From: Isoetes taiwanensis
Taxonomy: Eukaryota; Streptophyta; Lycopodiopsida; Isoetales; Isoetaceae
Assembly (NCBI GenBank): GCA_021234155.1
Contig: JAJEKV010000006.1
Location: 5,243,727-5,307,726, forward strand
DNA: 64,000 nt
Direction of reading: 5' to 3'
The notes below the pieces were generated by a model. That model had not been told where the DNA came from. It saw only the letters and a program-made list of their open reading frames with translations, and ran no database searches. This document shows, in pieces, positions 58,317 through 64,000 of this stretch; position 1 is the stretch's first letter; the number at the start of each line of letters is the position of its first letter. The position numbers and the translations under genes are program-made.

Positions 58317-58960
58317 TTCGTCATGGCCCGCGAAAATTCTCCCTCCAATTCACTTATTCTCCCTCTCTCAGGAATTTCATGGCGCTCCCTGATACCAGCC
58401 TGGAGGCAATCACACGTTTAGCATTGGATTTTTCGGCCTGATGAATTCCAATACAGTGTTCCAGATTTGTTGGATGTCAATGCAACACAAGAAATATCGC
58501 GTGAAGATCCAGTTTCCTCTGCAATTTACAAGAAATTGGATGCAGAGAGAAAGAGAGAATACAGATTATGGAATAAGATGAGAAAAGCAGCGGTTGAACG
58601 GGAGGATCTGAGCATGAGACGCAGGCAAGAAATAGCCAAGCTTGTAGTTGATTACTTCAACAAGCTCACCAAAAAGCATTCACCCGAACTCAAGGCCGAT
58701 GTGATGAAGAGGGTGGTTCATCACCACGAAATGGAAATCTCAGAACCTGGAATTTTGTCAAATCCAAAGGAGTGCAAGGCAGCGGGGTGCTGCTCAACAA
58801 CTTGAAACAGACAATGGTAGCCACAAAGAGGCAAAGGAACCATGATATTTGGAGAGCCAGAACCTCGACACTGGTGATGGCTTCTTCCACAAAATCGAGA
58901 TGCAATTCCACTATGGCAGGGCTGTTAGGTACATCTAATTCTTGCTTTCATGCCTGTGCT
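58317..58960 (+). CDS. Unrecognised coding-like region
   Basis: The clearest part is 58467-58805. It encodes a charged helical protein segment ('YKKLDAERKREYRLWNKM', 'RRRQEIAKLVVDYFNKLTKK') of about 85 plausible residues before composition changes. The frame is open upstream to about 58440. Two possible starts lie before it (ATG at 58325 in another frame, and 58380), so a short frame shift or an intron would be needed. Base composition (GC-richer) differs from the flanking AT-rich DNA. No family is recognised; a coiled-coil protein is all that can be said. Confidence 0.35.
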
Positions 58961-59198
58961 TCTTCATGCTTTTAAGTGCTTGTATCTGCCGAAAGCATGA
59001 TTTCATTATTTGGAGAAAATAACGCAATTTTGAGAATTTTAAGCACACCTAATTTGCTCAAGCACAAATATTTTCACCTAGTTCTCGAGCCCAAGAAACT
59101 TGAGGTAAGTAACATACACATGTACATACAAATTATGTGTTATACTTGTACGTGTACATGATACTTGTAGAAGCCCAATAATGGCCCTACATTCTACA

Positions 59199-59236
59199 CC
59201 AATAATTCACATCAATAATTTTACTTCACTATAAAA
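59199..59236 (+). promoter_or_regulatory. Promoter block with TATA box, small gene A
   Basis: CCAATAATTCAC through TTCACTATAAAA. The TATA box TATAAAA is at 59230-59236, 43 bp before the ATG (start to start), giving a very short 5' UTR. 36 of 38 bases match 59884-59921. Confidence 0.65.
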
Positions 59237-59272
59237 ATAGCTCGACTCAGGGGTAGAGGTCATTCATCTTCC

Positions 59273-59515
59273 ATGGCTTCCTCGATGCCTCGTCTAGAGC
59301 ACATCCGATCTTTCAAGTGCTACTTGAGCTACAACGATCTGAACGAATGCGCTAGAAATGGTATTAATCTTGATCCATGGCTCCAATCTAAAGCTGATGG
59401 TCCTGCTAGTGCTTGCAAGAAGCTCACTCGTGTTGTGGTCCACATTTACTGGCTTCCTGATCAGGAAATCTATGAGCTGAATAGCATCACGAGCTTTGGT
59501 GTTGATGATGAGTGA
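59273..59515 (+). CDS. Small 80-residue protein A of a tandem pair
   Basis: A complete ATG-to-TGA frame with no signal peptide or membrane segment. Features: a conserved 'HI..(F)KC..S..DL..C' N-terminal half, 'G..LDP.L..KA.G' centre, 'RV..H..WLP...YE...IT' and an acidic DDE C-terminus. It aligns without gaps over all 80 residues with the gene at 59958 (32 identities, 40%). Full-length conservation with the same start and stop strongly supports a real gene. The family and function are not recognised. Cys and His positions (Cys16, Cys26, Cys48, His10, His57) are shared, so metal binding is possible but speculative. Confidence 0.65.
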   Translation: MASSMPRLEHIRSFKCYLSYNDLNECARNGINLDPWLQSKADGPASACKKLTRVVVHIYWLPDQEIYELNSITSFGVDDE

Positions 59516-59883
59516 ATCTGTATCTGCTAAGGATATAATAATGACATGAGTACCTATGAAGTATGTATTACAATCAATGTTATCAATGATGACTACTGTA
59601 TGTGTTTATGATATAATAATGGTATGAGCACCTATAAACTATGTAAGGATGTAATAGCACATTGAATATTGTTTGATGTATCATACCTGAGTGTAGTGTA
59701 AGGGTGTGCTCTTCGACTTCCAGTATATCTGCACACCTGAATTACTCAAGCACAAAAACTTCTACCATATTAAAATCCACAAAACATGTTTTAAAGGCAT
59801 ACACATATCCATACGAAAGATATATTATACTTGTCTGTATACAACAGTCTTATACACGAGCAATAATGGCGGTAAAGTCTACC

Positions 59884-59921
59884 CCAATAATTCACCTCAA
59901 TAATTCTACTTCACTATAAAA
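59884..59921 (+). promoter_or_regulatory. Promoter block with TATA box, small gene B
   Basis: Second copy of the block at 59199-59236, with TATAAAA at 59915-59921, again exactly 43 bp before the ATG. A further upstream block (GCACACCTAATTTGCTCAAG at 59043 versus GCACACCTGAATTACTCAAG at 59731) is also duplicated, so the duplicated unit is about 688 bp. Confidence 0.65.
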
Positions 59922-59957
59922 GCTTCTCACTTCGGGGTTAAAGTTCATTCATCTCCC

Positions 59958-60200
59958 ATGGATTTTTCGCCTTCATCAGTTCACCATATCGAGGCGATCA
60001 AGTGCTCAATGAGCCACTCTGATCTTGTCGGTTGCCTAGACAGGGGTCTTCTTCTTGATCCCTACCTGCGAAGAAAAGCTTTGGGCGCTGAGATTCGTTG
60101 CCCTCAGCCAATTCGTGTTATGATCCATCTGATTTGGCTTCCTGAGCGCAATAGCTATGAGATATCAGGGATCACCACTACAGCTAGTGATGATGAATGA
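59958..60200 (+). CDS. Small 80-residue protein B of a tandem pair
   Basis: A complete frame, the same length as protein A, with the shared residues listed there. Differences are spread evenly and mostly conservative in the second half (VVVH/VMIH, DQEIYEL/ERNSYEI). It lies convergent with the DUF7869-like gene on the minus strand, whose 3' end is about 120 bp away. No signal peptide. Function unknown; a lineage-specific small-protein family is the simplest reading. Confidence 0.65.
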   Translation: MDFSPSSVHHIEAIKCSMSHSDLVGCLDRGLLLDPYLRRKALGAEIRCPQPIRVMIHLIWLPERNSYEISGITTTASDDE

Positions 60201-60319
60201 ATCACCTGTTTAGCATTGTATAGTGTAAGAGCTCTTGTGTTGAGATGAAAAATGCAGAGCGTAATGAATAATAACTAGTCTATTGTAACTTGCATGTTAT
60301 ATATGATATAGTAATTATG

Positions 60320-62819
60320 TAAAAGAGCATTGCATACCTCGAGAGTTCTCATCATCGTCGTTAGCTTCTATAGCCACTAATTCTTGCAACTGAGCCCCCA
60401 CACTACTGGGGATCACCACTGACAACGGCCTGGTCTCTACGGCCCAACCATAGTCTATTGTTTTCAAATGTTGGTAGCGTGGCGGGTCATTAGGATTGGG
60501 TCTCCAATTCTATACTGCATTGCATATGAGGTTCCCTTTCTGGCAACAGGCTCAAACCAAGAGACAAACACCTCTTCGTAATGTGGGAGATTAGGGTCCT
60601 GTATTGGGTCCTCTTCGGCAAAAGCCATCCATGTCGGGCAGTTATCATGTGGCCTGATTAGCAAGAGCATTCCTTTCTTGACATCTTGGTAGGGGTCAAA
60701 TATTTCAACTGGGTTCTTGGTTCTACCCGAGAAAGGCCCTACGTAATGAGATGCTTCAATGTGCTCATCCACAAACACGTTTTCGGGTTCTTCCAATGCA
60801 CTTTGCCTGGTGCTGGGCCAGAAATCCTGAATGACAGCTCTACCGGGCTGCACGTCCCCAAGCACTCGCAGAAAGGTGGACCAGTAGTCAATAACTTCAT
60901 TCATATATGTGTTGGACCATGAGTTATCGCCAGCTCTAGAAATAGATGCCCAATGCATCATGTACTTGGCAATAGAAGCTCTCAATGCACCTATATCTTT
61001 CAAGCTCCCATATGGCTGCACGACCTTAGGTGACCCTCTCAAAATCATAGGTAAACCTTGGGCATCCTCCTTCCACATTCTGATTCCCTTTTCAGGGAGC
61101 CACTCCCTATGCCCTAGCCTCATCTTGTAGAACATTAGTGGCCATCCATCCTTCATGCAGAACTTGAAGAGTAGAGGTTCCAAGTGACCACATAAACGGT
61201 CCTTCTTTTCAGGGATAAAACCTTTCATGAATTCCTTCCAATTAGGAACCTCTGACACAAGGTAAGGTGAAGGAGACTTTGAACTACACTGCCAGAAGAG
61301 TTGCATAAGCTCTGGAATAGTCAATGCATCTGATCTTCTCATTAGAGTAGAGTAGTTTCCAAAGAGGGCATCTATGTCATCGTGGGTGTGTCCAACCATC
61401 ATGAATCCCAGCTGCACTTGATCAAAGACACCTAACCAAACCAAGTATGACAAGTAAGAGAAAAGATATCTATTCTTATTTTGACCTGAGCAATTATCTA
61501 GCTGCAAGTGAAGCCTCCTAGGCAACTTGTTCGGTACCATGGGGCCTTCGTTAGGAGGCATAAAATCATTTCTACTGCCATTTACCATTTTTGTCCTAAG
61601 GGCATCTGTGTTTAAAATTGCTCCACCCCAGCTGCTTTCAGGACGATTTGTATCTCTCAAATGGCCCCAGTTATCCTCAGATTTATTCTCCAGTGTCTTC
61701 AAGGTATGATCAAGGATCCCACATGAAAGTTAGAATCATCAGGCCAGAGGTCCAGTGAGAAGTGGCCCAAGGCACCTATACCATGGCCGTGCATGAGAGC
61801 ACATGTAACACTCACCTTCAGTCGTTCACCCCTCCATACAGACTTTGCTAGCTTTTCTAGACGAGGGACCATGGTCTTATTCTGTCCATCTTATCATGTA
61901 TAATGGTTAAAGCGTGCTCAGGAGATCTATGAGACAAAGCTCTCCAGGACCAGTAAAGGCTCCTACATGAAATCTGGGCCGTCATATGTGATTTTCTCTC
62001 CATTGCAAGTACCCTTCTTTCATTTGGATCTCTGGTCTTAGCAAGCTTTTCCTTTATGACAATACAGGTGTTACACTTAGAAAATGCTATCCTTTTAGCT
62101 ATTGCCACCTCTGAATGATTCTCTTTCCAAGCAGACAGAAATGACGAAGGAGAAATATGCTTGCATGTCATCTCTGTAACGGTAATATCTACTTCTTGGT
62201 GTATATCCTTATTAGTCAAGACTGAAGGTAGCCTCTTAACATTTTGTCTGCTACCCTCGCTCGTAATTTTCGAGCGGTGTGGCATCGTCTCTGCGTTTTC
62301 ATCTATGAACATAGATAGCACAGCATTGCCAGCCAAAGTATGAGACCTTGGCTTCTTAGAACCACTATTTCTGTGCTCAGCAATTCTGTGGCCATCATTG
62401 AAGAGCTTCTTCCACTTGTAAAAAGTGGAAATGGGTATGTCATAGGCTTCATGCCATGCTTTCACGCACACCTGTTTGTTATTCAACATCAGGTTGCGGA
62501 CTACACCATTTTCAGAGCAAAGATCTAGCATGTTATATGCAAATGTTGTGCGCTCCAAGGACTTCATGTTCCAGTAAAAGGTTCTCATGCAAGCTATCTC
62601 CTTGGATGTAAAATTTGCACATCATCTTTTCATGCAGCACAGTGATGACCTGAAGTATAAAATAGCCTCAGCACTAGTTTTTCTTTCACATTTGGTTTGT
62701 GCTGGACGTGTCCTGGGTCTCCGATTGACCATGCGGTAAGGTCTCTTTTTGGTGATGCCAATTTCGGGTCTAATGGAGTAAGGTTCATTCTCCACATCCT
62801 TCTCCTTCACTGTTATCAA
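60320..62819 (-). pseudogene. DUF7869-like gene, candidate DDE-type transposase, degenerate
   Basis: Minus-strand pieces in order: 62819-62622, 62588-61857, about 61895-61720 in another frame, 61702-60464, then about 60490-60320 in a third frame ('NDPPRYQHLKTIDYGWAVE'). The N-terminal part has the family's 'KQVCVKAWHEAYDIPISTFY' block after a Cys-containing start. The core has 'HDKMDR' followed, after a one-base frame change, by 'KTMVPRLEKL', 'HGHGIGALGHF' and 'DDSNFHV', then 'LHLQLDNCSGQNKNRYLFSY' and 'GFMMVGHTHDDIDALFGNYS'. I recall this D...DN..GQNKN...VGHTH..D pattern from a widespread uncharacterised eukaryotic family; the RNase H-like, transposase-like interpretation is inference. It lacks introns. 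At least three frame shifts and a stop near 62625 argue for a pseudogene, unless they are sequence errors. Confidence 0.6.
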
Positions 62820-63317
62820 CGAGCACGAAGGCTATGGGCCATCTTACAAGGTCATGCAGTTGGGGCATTTCTGCACAGGCTTGGCAGCGCGTAGAGATCG
62901 TTTCGGGCATTGGAAATAGGCTCATGATAGTAGCAGCTATCGAGCCTTCCCCTAACTTCACGTCAGCGACAGCATGGTTTGGATCGGCAAAAACGATAAC
63001 ACCATAACCGTAAGCCATGTGGCAGCATTCATGCATGAGTGTGCATGCCTTCTCAATTAACTCATCTCTAGAAAGCCTTTGCACATGATTCGTCTCATTA
63101 TTGGCTAATCTCTCATTGCCTCCGACCTGCCAGTTTATGCGTTTAATCTGTCCTGGTGGCGTGCAAACTTCTTCCTCTCTCACAAGCTGACCATCAATCT
63201 TCTTCTTGTACCACAACACAAAACTCCCCACAGCTTCACCAATTTTTTCTATTTCCAGCTCGGGAATTGGTAGTGGCAACTGTCCATCCAAAACATTCAC
63301 AATCGAAACAACCACCA
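62785..63317 (-). pseudogene. Fragment with a plant CACTA/Ulp1-associated-type motif
   Basis: The minus frame contains 'SVVVVSIVNVLDGQLPLPIP' and 'EKIGEAVGSFVLWYKKKIDG'. This resembles the region preceding Ulp1-type proteases in plant CACTA-associated proteins ('LP.P...VG.AVGSFV.WP'). About 150 further residues follow without a recognised domain. The frame extends to 63477 only by running through the CACTA-like terminus at 63318, so its 5' part is lost. It overlaps the start of the DUF7869-like frame by about 35 bp in a different frame. Confidence 0.4.
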
Positions 63318-64000
63318 CACTACAAGAGGATGGGGGTATAGTGTCAACCCTTGTGACAAGCCATAGGTGTAGTGACAATTTTGTGTCGACTGCTACTATC
63401 TTGACACAAAGTGCTTGTGTTGTGTCAAATTTGTGTCTAGTGCATAGTGTCAAATATCTCGTCCAAGGCAACGACATCCTTTTGTCAACTTTTTATTGCA
63501 ATTTAAGCGGGTTATTGCAACAATTTTTGAGCAATATTATAACTAAGATGTAACAACCTCTTCTTAAGACTTGTAACAAACTGGTATCCAAATTTTTATC
63601 TAATATTTCAACTGAATTGTGAGAAGCACTTGTCCAATTTAAGTGGGTTGTTGTTGCTACAACAATGCCATCAAATTTTGTATCTAGTATTTCAACGAAC
63701 TTGTGTTACTCATACATAAAATATAGTACTGCACCAAGGGATATTAGTTGGTACGATTCAAGAATGATTTGGATGCCTAAGAACTAGTTGGATGAAGGGG
63801 AATAGTAAATGGTGAAGAGTACTTAGCAATATGGACAAAGGAGCAAACCTATTAGGAAGACGAGACTTACTAAATACGAGATACTTGTAAAGTACATAAC
63901 ATATATAAGCAACCTCCATGAACTAGAGATAAATGATGAATAAATGCATTCACAGAATGCATAAAGGTAAAAACAAATGCCACTTCAATCTAGAACGCTC
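63318..64000 (+). mobile_element. CACTA-like transposon terminus, runs off the window
   Basis: Starts CACTACAAGAGG, close to the canonical plant CACTA end CACTACAAGAAAA. It is followed within 150 bp by many direct and inverted copies of GTGTCAA / TTGTGTC / TTGACACAAA, the expected subterminal binding-site repeats. The other end is outside the window, so neither TIR nor target duplication can be checked. Confidence 0.5.

Noticed and set aside
60396-60425. CACTACTGGGG as a possible CACTA end pairing with 63318
   Set aside because: The sequence reads through as coding C-terminus of the DUF7869-like gene, and the two ends are not inverted repeats of each other.

Overview
This is nuclear DNA from a land plant. 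The evidence is GT-AG introns of 60 bp to 6.5 kb, plant-type Ty1/copia elements with an initiator-Met-tRNA primer site, a MULE transposase with a SWIM-type tail, PLS-type PPR and F-box-associated gene fragments, and NADP-malic-enzyme exons. The Ty3/gypsy relic has a gag with a CCHC knuckle that resembles fungal and moss chromoviruses more than seed-plant ones. With the very repeat-rich introns this hints at a seed-free plant (fern, lycophyte or bryophyte), but that is inference.

Layout. 1-5650: old copia and SINE debris, then a compact LTR element (3558-5647, with target-site duplications) that carries a nested 5'-truncated LINE. 5688-19593 (minus): the one clearly intact large gene, 13 exons encoding a 532-residue protein with N-terminal leucine-rich repeats and five C-terminal kelch repeats; its introns hold SINEs, two opposite-strand copies of a LINE relic and a 492-bp tandem duplication. 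20-26 kb: degenerate, with weak candidate exons and tandem repeats. 26.5-30.1 kb: a segment bounded by palindromic minisatellites that carries an APE2 exon and three NADP-malic-enzyme exons. 30.5-37.2 kb: a MULE transposase gene interrupted by a 4.16-kb terminal-inverted-repeat (TIR) element that contains a MITE, palindromic repeats and an F-box-associated fragment. 37.2-43 kb: minisatellite, a gypsy gag-pol relic, and a LINE with ORF1 and endonuclease but no reverse transcriptase.

43.1-57.9 kb: a copia element whose 5' LTR is split by a 10.27-kb TIR element (43514-53780, 3-bp target duplication). That element is full of tandem and inverted repeats and carries a PPR fragment. The copia protease holds a second, almost identical copy of the MITE. 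58-64 kb: two hairpins, a coding-looking region, a tandem pair of 80-residue small-protein genes (59273 and 59958) with a nearly identical promoter block, a degenerate gene of the DUF7869-like 'GQNKN / VGHTH' family (minus), and a CACTA-like terminus.

Most of the window is therefore nested mobile DNA. Nesting order can be read from target duplications and from reading frames that become continuous when an insert is left out of the alignment. The most interesting non-repeat items are the LRR-kelch gene, the 80-residue gene pair and the DUF7869-like gene.
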